A model generated the notes under the pieces. It was given only the letters and a program-made list of their open reading frames with translations, ran no database searches and was not told where the DNA came from. This document shows, piece by piece, positions 21,643 through 30,478 of a stretch of DNA of 64,000 nt; position 1 is the first letter of the stretch; each line of letters begins with the position of its first letter. The translations under genes and the position numbers were made by a program. The DNA comes from Leptospira neocaledonica (GTDB lineage Bacteria > Spirochaetota > Leptospiria > Leptospirales > Leptospiraceae). The stretch spans positions 124,001 to 188,000 of the forward strand of contig NZ_NPEA01000001.1 in NCBI RefSeq assembly GCF_002812205.1. The letters are read 5' to 3'.

Positions 21643-24165
21643 ATGCCGCCAACTACGGAGATTTTTTATCAAGGTTTAAGTTTTTTGGAAGCCTCGAAAC
21701 TTCTCCGAAAGTTTGGACCAAACGAATCTAAACTAAAAAAGAAATCCTTTTGGAGGATCAGTCTTTCTATACTTTCCGAGCCGATGCTTTCCCTACTTTT
21801 GGCATGCGGTTTTATCTATGCGATATTGGGGGATTTAGAAGAAGCGGTCACACTTTCCATTGCAGTGATCGTAGTTATTTCTTTAACCATCTACCAAAGG
21901 AATAAATCTGAAAAAGCTTTAGAATCTTTGAGGAAACTTTCTCCGCTAAGGGCGAAAGTTATACGAGAAGGAAAAAAGATAGAAATTGATTCTTCCCTGA
22001 TTGTTCCGGGAGATATAGTCTTTTTAGCGGAAGGAGATAAGGTTCCCGCAGACGGATACTTGGTAGATGGTTTAAATTTACATTCGGACGAATCTCTTTT
22101 AACCGGAGAATCTATTCCAGTTTTAAAGGAAGAAACAGATCTTCACAACCAAGGGCCATATTCAGATTCGCAAAAAATCTATTCAGGAACAAAGATAGTC
22201 TCCGGACAAGGGATCTTTAAAGTTTTATTCACTGGAGACTTCACATACATAGGTTCTATCGGAAAAGAAATGGAAGAAATTTCCGAGTCAGAGAGCCCAC
22301 TTCAAAAGGAAGCTAAAAGGTTCACTTCATTCTTCTTTTTAGGAGCCTTAGTGATTTCCTTCTTTCTAATCTATGGTCTCGGGACGCGGAATGGAAATTG
22401 GATACAGGCGGTCTTAGCCACACTTACCTTCTTGATGGCAGTATTACCTGAAGAAATCCCGGTAGTACTTAGTGTCTTTTTTTCATTAGGAGCTTGGAGA
22501 ATTTCTCAAAGCGGAGTTTTGACAAGAAACTTGAACTCGATAGAAACACTTGGGGCTGCAACTGTCCTATGTGTGGATAAAACAGGGACCTTAACCGAAA
22601 ACCGAATGAAGGTTAAAGGTTTAGTTTCTTCTTTAGAAAATAGTTTATTTGAATTTAAAACTCCTGAAGTCTCCGAAGAATTTCATTTGTTATTGGAGTT
22701 TTCCATTCTCGCGTGCAAAAAGGATCCTTTCGATCCAATGGAAAAAGCGATTCGAGAATTAGGAATCAATCTTCTATATGATACCGAACATCTTCATGCG
22801 GATTGGACTTTAGAAAAGGAATATCCGCTTTCCCCTAAGTTACTTGCACTCAGTTACGCCTGGAATTCGGAAAACCAGGAAAAATTTGTAATTGGAACCA
22901 AAGGTGCACCTGAAGCAATATTTGATCTTTGCCATTTTTCGAAAGAAAGAACAGAATACTGGGAGAAGATCACAGAAAATTATTCTCTGCAAGGATACAG
23001 AGCAATCGGAGTAGCGAAGTCGGAAATTGTAAATTCTTCTCTTCCAGAAAACCAACATGATTTTGAATTCAATTTTTTAGGTTTGATCTTATTGGAGGAT
23101 CCTATCCGAGAAACTGTACCTGCCTCCGTTTCGGAATGTATCCAAGCAGGGATCAGAGTGGTTATCATAACAGGAGATCATGCTGGAACAGCAAAAGCAG
23201 TAGCTTCTAAAATAGGATTAGTAGATCACAAGGAGAGTATAACTGGAGACGAATTAGAAAAACTCACTGAAGAAGAGTTAGCTTCTAAATTGGACACAGT
23301 TGGGATTTTTTCCAGAATCAAACCTGCTCAGAAATTGAAAATTGTAAAGGCATTTCAGAAAAAGGGAGAGATAGTTGCAATGACAGGAGACGGAGTGAAC
23401 GATGCTCTGGCTTTACAAACCGCTCATATCGGGATCTCTATGGGCAAAAGAGGAACAGATGTAGCTAGAGAAGCCTCCGATCTAGTATTATTAGATGATA
23501 ATTTTTCCTCCATAGTAAAGTCCGTATTTTTGGGAAGAAGGATTTACGAGAATATACAAAAGAGTATTTCTTATATTGTATCCGTTCATATCCCAATCAT
23601 AGGCATGTCGTTATTGCCAGCCTTCACTGGAGATCCAATTTTCTTTTTTCCCGCGCATATACTAGTATTGGAGCTGATTATAGATCCAACTTGCTCCATC
23701 GTTTTTGAGTCATTGGAGTTGGAAAAAGGAGATCGTTTTTCTAATACAAGTAGAAAGAATTCCAGCCTAATGACCTTCTCTCGATTTTTTCTCTCTTTTT
23801 CCCAAGGAGCAATCGTTCTCGTCTTACTATTGGTCTTATATTTCTGTATGAAACAAAATGGTCATAATGAAAATCAAATCAGATCCTTCGGTTTCATATT
23901 TTTAGTAGTCTCTAACTTTAGTTTGATGCTTACAAATTTGACTCATAAAGGAGGATTTATTTCTATTCTTAGATCCTTGTATTCCAGCGCGTTCTGGATT
24001 TTCTTTTTAGCGGCTTCTGCCTTGGTCGCAAGTTTCCAATTTGAATTTAGCCTTAAGTTATTCGGTTTTCAAAAAATACCATTAGATTGGATATTTTTCT
24101 CCGTTGGACTAGGTTTAATCTCTGGTCTTATTTGGGAAATTAGAAAGATCCGTTTTTTTGCTTGA
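21643..24165 (+). CDS. P-type cation-transporting ATPase (P2-like)
   Basis: An ATP-driven cation pump of the inner membrane, 840 residues. In order: an N-terminal cation-ATPase domain, TM1-2, an actuator domain with LTGES, TM3-4 with PEEIP, the phosphorylation site DKTGTLT with Asp312, a nucleotide domain with a KGAPE motif, the hinge TGDGVNDALAL, and TM5-10. PEEIP is the ion-binding motif of Ca2+-type and Na+/K+-type pumps, so Ca2+ or Mn2+ is the best guess. No heavy-metal domain is seen. The next gene on the strand is the AraC-type regulator. Confidence 0.88.
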   Translation: MPPTTEIFYQGLSFLEASKLLRKFGPNESKLKKKSFWRISLSILSEPMLSLLLACGFIYAILGDLEEAVTLSIAVIVVISLTIYQRNKSEKALESLRKLSPLRAKVIREGKKIEIDSSLIVPGDIVFLAEGDKVPADGYLVDGLNLHSDESLLTGESIPVLKEETDLHNQGPYSDSQKIYSGTKIVSGQGIFKVLFTGDFTYIGSIGKEMEEISESESPLQKEAKRFTSFFFLGALVISFFLIYGLGTRNGNWIQAVLATLTFLMAVLPEEIPVVLSVFFSLGAWRISQSGVLTRNLNSIETLGAATVLCVDKTGTLTENRMKVKGLVSSLENSLFEFKTPEVSEEFHLLLEFSILACKKDPFDPMEKAIRELGINLLYDTEHLHADWTLEKEYPLSPKLLALSYAWNSENQEKFVIGTKGAPEAIFDLCHFSKERTEYWEKITENYSLQGYRAIGVAKSEIVNSSLPENQHDFEFNFLGLILLEDPIRETVPASVSECIQAGIRVVIITGDHAGTAKAVASKIGLVDHKESITGDELEKLTEEELASKLDTVGIFSRIKPAQKLKIVKAFQKKGEIVAMTGDGVNDALALQTAHIGISMGKRGTDVAREASDLVLLDDNFSSIVKSVFLGRRIYENIQKSISYIVSVHIPIIGMSLLPAFTGDPIFFFPAHILVLELIIDPTCSIVFESLELEKGDRFSNTSRKNSSLMTFSRFFLSFSQGAIVLVLLLVLYFCMKQNGHNENQIRSFGFIFLVVSNFSLMLTNLTHKGGFISILRSLYSSAFWIFFLAASALVASFQFEFSLKLFGFQKIPLDWIFFSVGLGLISGLIWEIRKIRFFA

Positions 24166-24207
24166 GAGTTTTGAGAGAAGAAAGAGCCTACTTGTAAGAA
24201 TTCTCTC

Positions 24208-24984
24208 GTGAATATTGAAACCTTTTTACCGAATAAAAATTTACAACCATATATCCGCCAATTCCTGATCATTGGAAGCGAGAGTGGAATGCAAAATAAA
24301 ATTTTACCCGGATCTTCCCTTGTAATTTCATTTAGACTTAACGGAAAGATTTCTCATAAGATAGAAAACCAGGAGGATGTTCTTCCAATTTCTGGCATCG
24401 CAGGCTTAAGGCGTATACCAAGGTTGATTGAATATTCGAGGAAGACTTCTACCCTATTAGTTATTTTTAAAGAAGGTGGAGCTGCCAGTTTTATCAAAGA
24501 ACCTCTCCACCATTTATTCGAAATGAATTTATCTCTAAATCATTTGTTTTCTCCAAAGAAAATTTCAGAAATAGAAGAGAAACTTTTCCATACAAAAACA
24601 AATTTTGAAAAGATCTCAATTGTAGAAAATTTCCTAATTTCTGAATGGATTGGATCTAAACAAGATAATCTAATTCTGGATTCAATTCGTAAGATTAGAA
24701 AATCCAAGGGAAATCTGAAAATTGTCGACTTACTAATGGGAATGCCTATTAGCAGAGATTCTTATGAAAAAAGATTTAGAGAAATGATCGGCACCAGTCC
24801 CAAACAATTTTCCAACCTGGTGAGGTTGAGAAATTTTATCGATTCCTATTCTTCAGAAACAAGTTTAACAGAAGCTGCTCAAGAAGCGGGGTATTTTGAC
24901 CAGGCTCATTTTATCAAAGATTTCAAAACTTTTACCGATGAGACTCCAAAACAGTTTTTTAAACTTTCTACTCCTTACTGGTAA
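24208..24984 (+). CDS. AraC-family transcriptional regulator
   Basis: A 258-residue protein with a GTG start. The N-terminal 150 residues resemble the DUF6597-type sensor part (LQPYIRQFLIIGS...LPGSSLVISFRLNG). The C-terminal 95 residues form the double helix-turn-helix: first HTH around IVDLLMGMPISRDSYEKRF with GTSPKQF, second around TEAAQEAGYFDQAHFIKDFK, followed by the ETPKQF end motif. It lies 42 bases after the ATPase and 68 before the monooxygenase-fold gene, which it may control. The ligand is unknown. Confidence 0.88.
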   Translation: MNIETFLPNKNLQPYIRQFLIIGSESGMQNKILPGSSLVISFRLNGKISHKIENQEDVLPISGIAGLRRIPRLIEYSRKTSTLLVIFKEGGAASFIKEPLHHLFEMNLSLNHLFSPKKISEIEEKLFHTKTNFEKISIVENFLISEWIGSKQDNLILDSIRKIRKSKGNLKIVDLLMGMPISRDSYEKRFREMIGTSPKQFSNLVRLRNFIDSYSSETSLTEAAQEAGYFDQAHFIKDFKTFTDETPKQFFKLSTPYW

Positions 24985-25052
24985 AATCCTGAATTTTTAC
25001 AATTTTTGCTTCTCTGGATAGAGTATTCTATTTCCAAAAGGAGAACCAAAAA

Positions 25053-25367
25053 ATGCAAAAAGTTCTGATTGATACATTTATCGTGCCTAAAAAAGCGGAA
25101 GGAGAATTTTTTACTCGAGTCAAGGTAAATAGAAACTTGATTAAAAGCCTTCCTGGTTTTATCCAAGATTCCGCCTATATCCGTGAAAGAAGTGAAGACG
25201 AGATCCAATTTGTGACTGTTGCAATTTGGGAAAATGAAGAAGCAATTTCGAATGCGAAAAAGGAAGTGCAGACTTCCTACCAAAAAGAAGGTTTTGATAT
25301 GCCTGGAATGTTGCAGAGACTCGGGATTTCGATCGAAAGAGGAATTTTTGATTTAGCTAAAAATTAA
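25053..25367 (+). CDS. Antibiotic-biosynthesis-monooxygenase-fold protein
   Basis: A 104-residue ferredoxin-like dimeric alpha-beta barrel protein of the ABM type. Visible marks are DTFIVPKK at the first strand, KSLPGFIQDSAYI and FVTVAIWENEEAISNAKKEV. Members are small haem-degrading, quinone-forming or stress enzymes, so the reaction cannot be stated. AGGAG lies about 9 bases before the ATG. It follows the AraC regulator closely on the same strand. Confidence 0.75.
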   Translation: MQKVLIDTFIVPKKAEGEFFTRVKVNRNLIKSLPGFIQDSAYIRERSEDEIQFVTVAIWENEEAISNAKKEVQTSYQKEGFDMPGMLQRLGISIERGIFDLAKN

Positions 25368-25417
25368 TGATATATGCAAGAAGGGAGAATTCCTCCCTTC
25401 TGTTCACTAAAATAGAG

Positions 25418-26374
25418 TTAATTATTAATTTTATTTTTGATGGAAGGAACGGTTTGCAAATAAGCAAACATAGCAGCTAAATCTTCCACTGTCATTCCCG
25501 CATACATTGTCCAAGGCATAATCGTTTGGAAATCTCCCTCTTTCACCGAATGAGGTTTATATAAAGGAAGTTCCATACTCTTAAATTTTTTGACAAACTG
25601 GGCTTCGGTCCAATTACCTAATCCAGTTTCTTTATCCGGAGTTATATTTGCAGAAATAATTTTAGCTCCATTACCTAAAGGAAATTCAAACCCTCCAGCA
25701 AGCTCCATACCTGCAATCGGTTTTCCTTTATCCTGCTTCGTATGACATTCTGTGCAAGCAGCTGCAACAAACAGATATTTTCCATAAGCAACCTTATCTG
25801 TTTTATCAGGAAGTTTACCAAACTTTGCGGGACTGGGTATCGTTCTTAAGATCAAGTTAAATGGAAAATCTGGTTTAGAATTAGGATTTTTCTTTTCGAT
25901 TGGCTCCAGACTTCTTAAATAAGCAACGATAGAAATCAGATCTTCCTTATCCATTTGTCCGTATGCGGGGTGAGGCATAACTGGAAACAAAGCATTTCCT
26001 TCTTTGTTAATTCCGCTGGAAATTGCTCTTAAAATTTCTCCATCCGTCCATTTACCCAAGGCGCTCGGAGTAATATTTGGAGCAACGAAGGAGCCAGGAA
26101 AGCCGATCTTTTGATCAAAAACTTCTCCACCTTCTCCCCTTGTTTCCGGGATCAATGGACCGGAAAACTTTGACCAATCCCGGATGGAATGACAATCTAT
26201 ACAGACCGTTACATGGTTGGCGAGATATTTTCCTCTTTGTATACGCTCTGTACTATTTCCTGCGGAAATTTCAAGAGCAGGTTCGGCATTCGGAAATTTA
26301 AAATATAAAAATCCGATACCCGAAACCGGTAAAAGGATAATTAATACTCCAACAATCTTTAAGATTTTTTTCAT
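25418..26374 (-). CDS. Di-haem cytochrome c
   Basis: A periplasmic electron carrier of 318 residues, held by an N-terminal hydrophobic helix (about 4-25). Two haem-attachment sites are seen: Cys58-x2-Cys61-His62 and Cys207-x2-Cys210-His211. Likely Met ligands lie in FPVMPHPAYG and in the IMPWTMYAGM segment. The tandem domain layout resembles the cytochrome c subunits of alcohol or aldehyde dehydrogenases. The start is 47 bases from the left end of the transposon. Before insertion, the lipoprotein gene now at 52262 would have been its upstream neighbour, so its promoter context has changed. Confidence 0.9.
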   Translation of the reverse strand: MKKILKIVGVLIILLPVSGIGFLYFKFPNAEPALEISAGNSTERIQRGKYLANHVTVCIDCHSIRDWSKFSGPLIPETRGEGGEVFDQKIGFPGSFVAPNITPSALGKWTDGEILRAISSGINKEGNALFPVMPHPAYGQMDKEDLISIVAYLRSLEPIEKKNPNSKPDFPFNLILRTIPSPAKFGKLPDKTDKVAYGKYLFVAAACTECHTKQDKGKPIAGMELAGGFEFPLGNGAKIISANITPDKETGLGNWTEAQFVKKFKSMELPLYKPHSVKEGDFQTIMPWTMYAGMTVEDLAAMFAYLQTVPSIKNKINN

Positions 26375-26413
26375 TCACAGTCCCTGCATATTTGGTTCAG
26401 TAAACAGCGAGAT

Positions 26414-26421
26414 TATCTCTT
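26414..26421. repeat. Target-site duplication, left copy (TATCTCTT)
   Basis: This 8-base sequence abuts the left IS end and is repeated at 52263-52270, directly after the right IS end. The two preceding bases (AT) also match, but they coincide with the terminal AT of the IS. Confidence 0.8.
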
Positions 26422-26422
26422 A

Positions 26423-27632
26423 TTCTTCCTCGCTAATCCGCACAAATGCGGTATAGAAGGACCTATTAATTCCCAGTTTTACCAACGTATAACAGAATAC
26501 TTCTTAGATAATTTCTACCCAAAATTTTGCCCTATTTGCGAAATCCAACTCACCAAAAAGATCAGTACAAGAGATTATCTCATTCGCTGCGAGATCTGTC
26601 ACTACCAAGCATCCAGACTTTCATATACTCCCCTGCACCATTTTAAGCTTCCTCTTTGGGTATTCGGATATGTATTAGATGAATCATACAAACAAAGTCC
26701 AAAAGTTGTAACGGCATCAGAGATAGTTAGAAAAACGGGAATCTCGTATAAATCAGCACTTCTTCTCAAACGTAGAATACAATTATTCGCAAGTGAGCAA
26801 AGAGAAGTATTTCAAGAACTACTATATTCCAAACTCGAACAAGAATATAGAAAATTCGAATTTCCAACAGATCAGGCATACCCAAACAAAACTCATGGTC
26901 GCAAAAACGAACGCATATACAAGGAAAAGCGGACATTAGCTAAGCAAAATCCTAAGAAACTTCTTCAAAAATCGCTCAAAGGAAAGACAATAACAAACGC
27001 AGATACAATGGTCCTCTACTCTGCCTCCCAGAGAGCTAACAAAGGCCGTAAAAGGCACAAATCCAAGGGATGCACGGCTTCTATATACATGAGCGATAAA
27101 CTCGGTGGAAAGCAAATAGGAACGATGGTGCATACGATCGCCGCAAGTAACGGAGCGCTCATATTAGATTCCGTGCCGAACCAAAAGATGAATACACTCG
27201 GGCCGCTATTCAAAAAAAGTATCCCAGACAATACAGCAATTTTCACAGATAGCGGATACCCATGGTTATCGGTATATAGAAATCATAGAATGGTGAATCA
27301 TACCGCGCATTCGAAAGACAAAAGACATCGCTGGGCAAGAAACAGATGGAGTAAGGACGGAGTGCATGTCCAATACGCGGAAGGAAACCACAGAGTAATC
27401 AAACAAGCATTTTCATCTTACGGATACATTCGTCCCGAGTATTCACAGCTTTATCTAAACGAATTCTGCTTTTACAAAAATCTAAAAGTATTTGGACTCG
27501 ATGCGTTAGTTGCTAAGTGGAGAGAGAAGATTGGAGTGGTTGAGAAGCGAGAAGAGGAAGAAAGGCCAGATGGTCTGAATTCTCGATATTCATCGAGAAT
27601 TCAGACTGATGTGCGGATTGTAAAGAAAAAAT
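26423..27632 (+). CDS. IS1595-family transposase, left copy (no start or stop inside the IS)
   Basis: The frame is open across the whole element. It encodes an N-terminal zinc ribbon (FCPICEIQL...RCEICHYQA), a helical region, and an ISXO2-like DDE domain with candidate residues Asp in TNADTM, Asp in FTDSGYPW and Glu in YAEGNHRVIK, ending NEFCFYKNLKVFG. No ATG, GTG or TTG occurs in frame before the ATG at 27008, which lies inside the DDE domain. No in-frame ATG precedes the IS in its flank either, so this copy may not make full-length protein. The frame runs out of the right end into the next, truncated gene. Confidence 0.7.
27573..27606. repeat. Perfect 15-bp hairpin inside the IS, left copy
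   Basis: Arms 27573-27587 (GTCTGAATTCTCGAT) and 27592-27606, loop ATTC. It lies 26 bases from the right IS end and is part of the open frame. The second copy is at 52203-52236. Confidence 0.85.
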
Positions 27633-28144
27633 ATGAACAGGGAGGAAGCTTTATACCTAACAAATTAGAGAAATGGCTGTATGCACCACTCTCTCTGTCT
27701 GATAGAAAATTACAGCTAAGTTATACGAACGAATCTTTCATAAAGAGAAATAAGAATTTGCTATCAAAGTCAAAATTCAAAGCGTTAAAGATTGCGATCA
27801 CAAATAATGATGAATTTTGGAATGATCCTGAAATTAAATATTATAAAAGATATAGTGAAAAGAAATACAGCCATTTTGCCAAATTGATTTGGGCCAATAT
27901 TTCCGACTCATCGTTCAATCCAATTTCCCACATTATAAATAGATATAGAATTCCGCATTCATCTGCTTATCGCATCATGAGAATCTGGAAAAGGAATGCG
28001 ATTATTGAATATTATGAAGGAAAATACAGGCCATATATAGAACTTTCGAAAAATTATATGCTAAAAAGGAAATTTACAGAATTACCTAATTTACTATATT
28101 CGAGTCATTCCGAGCAAGTTAGGAGTGTTTGTAATGATAGATAG
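27633..28144 (+). pseudogene. 5'-truncated gene cut by the left IS
   Basis: The frame that enters from the IS continues for 170 codons and ends at TAG 28142-28144. The sequence after the junction (YEQGGSFIPNK...) is rich in Lys, Tyr and Ile, unlike the transposase, and looks like the C-terminal part of a separate protein. Near the middle, ISHIINRYRIPHSSAYRIMRIW could be a helix-turn-helix. Its start is missing, so it is either a remnant or expressed as a fusion with the transposase frame. Its last bases overlap the start of the HNH gene, which suggests that it was the first gene of that operon. Confidence 0.6.
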
Positions 28145-28469
28145 TAAACAAAAGAAGCCGGAACCTAAAGGTTCTGAATTCAAATTTAGAAAACAGGAAT
28201 TTGATATATTGCGTAAAAAGCAAAATAATAAGTGCTATGCAACCGGCCGCGAATTAAATTCAGCTAACATGAATGGTTCTCACATAATACCAATTAGAAA
28301 GGGAGGAGAACATATTTTTGATAATACGTGTCTGGTTGTTGAAGAGATTCGAGATATAAAGCGAAAATTAACCGATAAGGAATTGGTGGAAATTTCAGCG
28401 GACGTAATACGAACCTTAGGAAATAAGTATGGTTACAAGGTCTCAACAAATAAAAAAAATCCCAAGTAG
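28134..28469 (+). CDS. HNH-type endonuclease
   Basis: A 111-residue protein. I chose ATG 28134, with AGGAG 8 bases upstream, over a GTG three codons earlier. HNH features: NNKCYATGRELN, then SHIIPIRKGGEH (His and Gly-Gly), then FDNTCLV with the Asn. The usual CxxC zinc pair is only partly present (one Cys in KCYATG). Proteins of this size act as DNA nucleases in restriction or defence loci. The start overlaps the stop of the truncated upstream gene and the end overlaps the next gene by 41 bases, so the set is an operon. Confidence 0.75.
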   Translation: MIDSKQKKPEPKGSEFKFRKQEFDILRKKQNNKCYATGRELNSANMNGSHIIPIRKGGEHIFDNTCLVVEEIRDIKRKLTDKELVEISADVIRTLGNKYGYKVSTNKKNPK

Positions 28470-29097
28470 GATCGCTAAGTCAAAAATTGCAAATTTCGAA
28501 AATTTCGCCAGACGAGAGCTACAAAGAAAGTCCATTGGGTGCAATACTGAGAAAGAAAAAACGTTTCAGTCTTTGGGAATGGTCTTAGAGAGAATACAAA
28601 AACAATATTACAAAGACACCCGCTATTTAGAAATCTTTCAACATATTACAAATCCTTTGAGAGATGCACAGGCGCGAGTATTGGATTATTTCGACAATTT
28701 TTATTATAAATATATTCATGAATCGGAAAAAAGAGAGCAAATTATTATAAAAGAAATAAATTCACTAAAGTTTCAGACAGGTGAAAATGAAGACCTTAAT
28801 GAATACAAAATAGTCTATTATCGAACCGCACGATATTTTAGTGATTCTCTTAAAAGGAATACAGAGACAGAGAAAAGCAGATCTGAAGATCCGGAAGGCC
28901 CTTTTCGGAGAGTAAAGAAACAAATCGAATCAGAAATTCCGGATACAGAAACTTGGGAAGACCAATGGTTCATTGCATTCACAAGGATTCGAAGAACATT
29001 TTCTCTTAAATCATCCCAGCCTTGGAAACTTGCTGAGGCGAGAGTGAGGGAGCAATTAGAAAGAGATTGCAAAGATAAAGAAAAAGTTAGCAATTGA
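28429..29097 (+). CDS. Unknown protein of the Shedu-like operon
   Basis: A 222-residue charged, mostly helical protein without signal peptide or membrane segment. I recognise no domain. It overlaps the HNH gene by 41 bases in another frame and is followed 40 bases later by the Shedu-like gene, so all three should be co-expressed. A Trp-rich C-terminal part (ETWEDQWFIAFTRIRRTF) might be a binding surface. It could be a sensor or specificity factor; this is inferred from position only. Confidence 0.65.
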   Translation: MVTRSQQIKKIPSRIAKSKIANFENFARRELQRKSIGCNTEKEKTFQSLGMVLERIQKQYYKDTRYLEIFQHITNPLRDAQARVLDYFDNFYYKYIHESEKREQIIIKEINSLKFQTGENEDLNEYKIVYYRTARYFSDSLKRNTETEKSRSEDPEGPFRRVKKQIESEIPDTETWEDQWFIAFTRIRRTFSLKSSQPWKLAEARVREQLERDCKDKEKVSN

Positions 29098-29137
29098 ATT
29101 ACGTTTAACGCACTTTCAGGAAATAGTGTAGGCGACT

Positions 29138-30412
29138 ATGGAAATAAATGAATCTCTAAAGAAAGAATTTTCTTCTTTACTGAATGATGTGAATACAACT
29201 GAGAATACTATTCAAAAATTCTTAGAAGTAAACAATAGAATATTTTTTACTCCATATTTATTTCACCATGGGCTACTTTATCAATCTGTTATATCTAAAT
29301 TACCGGTCGCGAATGCTTTAATTTCCGACTTTGCATATTTAACAAAAAATAGTGCTGAATGGAGACTAGTTCTAGTCGAATTGGAGTCCCATCGCAAACC
29401 ATTATTTACTCAAAACATCTCTCCAACCGCCGATTTAACCGCTGCAATTAGTCAAATTAATTCTTGGAAGGAAAGCATTCGGAAAAATCAAAACTATATA
29501 AAGGATAGAGTCAGCCGCCTTACTGATTGTCAAATGGTCGACTTGGATATTAAATATGTCCTTATTATCGGAAGAAATCTAACTGAATTCACTGAAGCCC
29601 AAAAAGATAGAATAAAGACTTTATCCAATAATGATTTAACCATTCTTACATATGACTCATTATTAAGAGAAAACATGGCTGAATTCAAGCACGGTGACGA
29701 GCTTGCTCCCAAGAACATCCTTTCTGTCGATGGGCAAGGATTCAAGATTAAGCACTTGAGTGTCGAGGCTTGTTTTAGAGGCCGGATATTTAGCCATATG
29801 AAAAATGAATTTCTTAGCATATCACCAAATCAAAGGGCGCAACTATTAACATCTGGTTTTAACTTGATAAATTTTGATTCCCCTGCTTTGACCGAATACG
29901 AAAAGAAATTCCTCCCCAGTATTACTGACTATACATATGCAATTGCCCGTCGAAATGCACATTCGGAATTAAAAAGACTTTCATTAAAGTATTTTAGAGA
30001 AGATATCGTTTATACAGAATACCCTGTGAAATCGATTAATGGTGAAACTGTTTTATTCGATTTTGAAATTTCCTATAATGGAAATAGTATTATACTTTCA
30101 GTGTCAGAACCAGAAGTAATTCCAGATCATTCGATTATAGATCTACCATTTGAAATAATCGCTGTTTCTGGAAGCGCAGCTATTATTCACATGTTTATAG
30201 AAGACTATTTTTACTTTATTCAGCAACATAAGCCTTTTCTTTTCCAAGACAGTTATTTAAAAATTCTGCCACAAATAGCCACAGATATGATAACTAATAA
30301 TTCACAAATAAAGGAGAATAAATCACTGACAATCGATTATAAAGAACTCTCAGATTCAAAAAATATCGGCAATATAACTAATTCCTATCTGCTTCAATAT
30401 TATTTAAATTAG
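29138..30412 (+). CDS. Shedu-like (DUF4263) nuclease, probable anti-phage effector
   Basis: A 424-residue protein. Residues about 30-115 carry the Shedu/DUF4263 pattern: NRIFFTPYLFHHG, then SDFAYLTKNSAEWRLVLVELESHRKPLF, then the helix AAISQINSWKESI. Asp, the Glu-x-Glu of VELES and the Gln of the QINSW helix form the expected PD-(D/E)xK-type active site. Shedu proteins are known nuclease-based phage-defence proteins. The nuclease domain is N-terminal here, with about 250 residues of unrecognised C-terminal sequence, whereas the better-known form has it at the C-terminus. The gene converges on the SIR2-STAND gene. Confidence 0.75.
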   Translation: MEINESLKKEFSSLLNDVNTTENTIQKFLEVNNRIFFTPYLFHHGLLYQSVISKLPVANALISDFAYLTKNSAEWRLVLVELESHRKPLFTQNISPTADLTAAISQINSWKESIRKNQNYIKDRVSRLTDCQMVDLDIKYVLIIGRNLTEFTEAQKDRIKTLSNNDLTILTYDSLLRENMAEFKHGDELAPKNILSVDGQGFKIKHLSVEACFRGRIFSHMKNEFLSISPNQRAQLLTSGFNLINFDSPALTEYEKKFLPSITDYTYAIARRNAHSELKRLSLKYFREDIVYTEYPVKSINGETVLFDFEISYNGNSIILSVSEPEVIPDHSIIDLPFEIIAVSGSAAIIHMFIEDYFYFIQQHKPFLFQDSYLKILPQIATDMITNNSQIKENKSLTIDYKELSDSKNIGNITNSYLLQYYLN

Positions 30413-30478
30413 GGATATTTAAGAATGATTAACATATAAGAAATAAATTGATAGTCGTAATCTATAATTTTCATGTTC

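Larger units (their letters stand above)
26422..27632 (+). mobile_element. IS1595/ISXO2-like insertion sequence, left copy
   Basis: Identical to 51052-52262 over its full length as far as I can read. The terminal inverted repeats, by alignment, are ATTCTTCCTCGCTAATCCGC on the left and ATTTTTTCTTTACAATCCGC on the reverse complement of the right, continuing ACA. The inner ten bases AATCCGCACA are exact in both. An 8-base target duplication and such repeats fit the IS1595 family. Confidence 0.8.
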
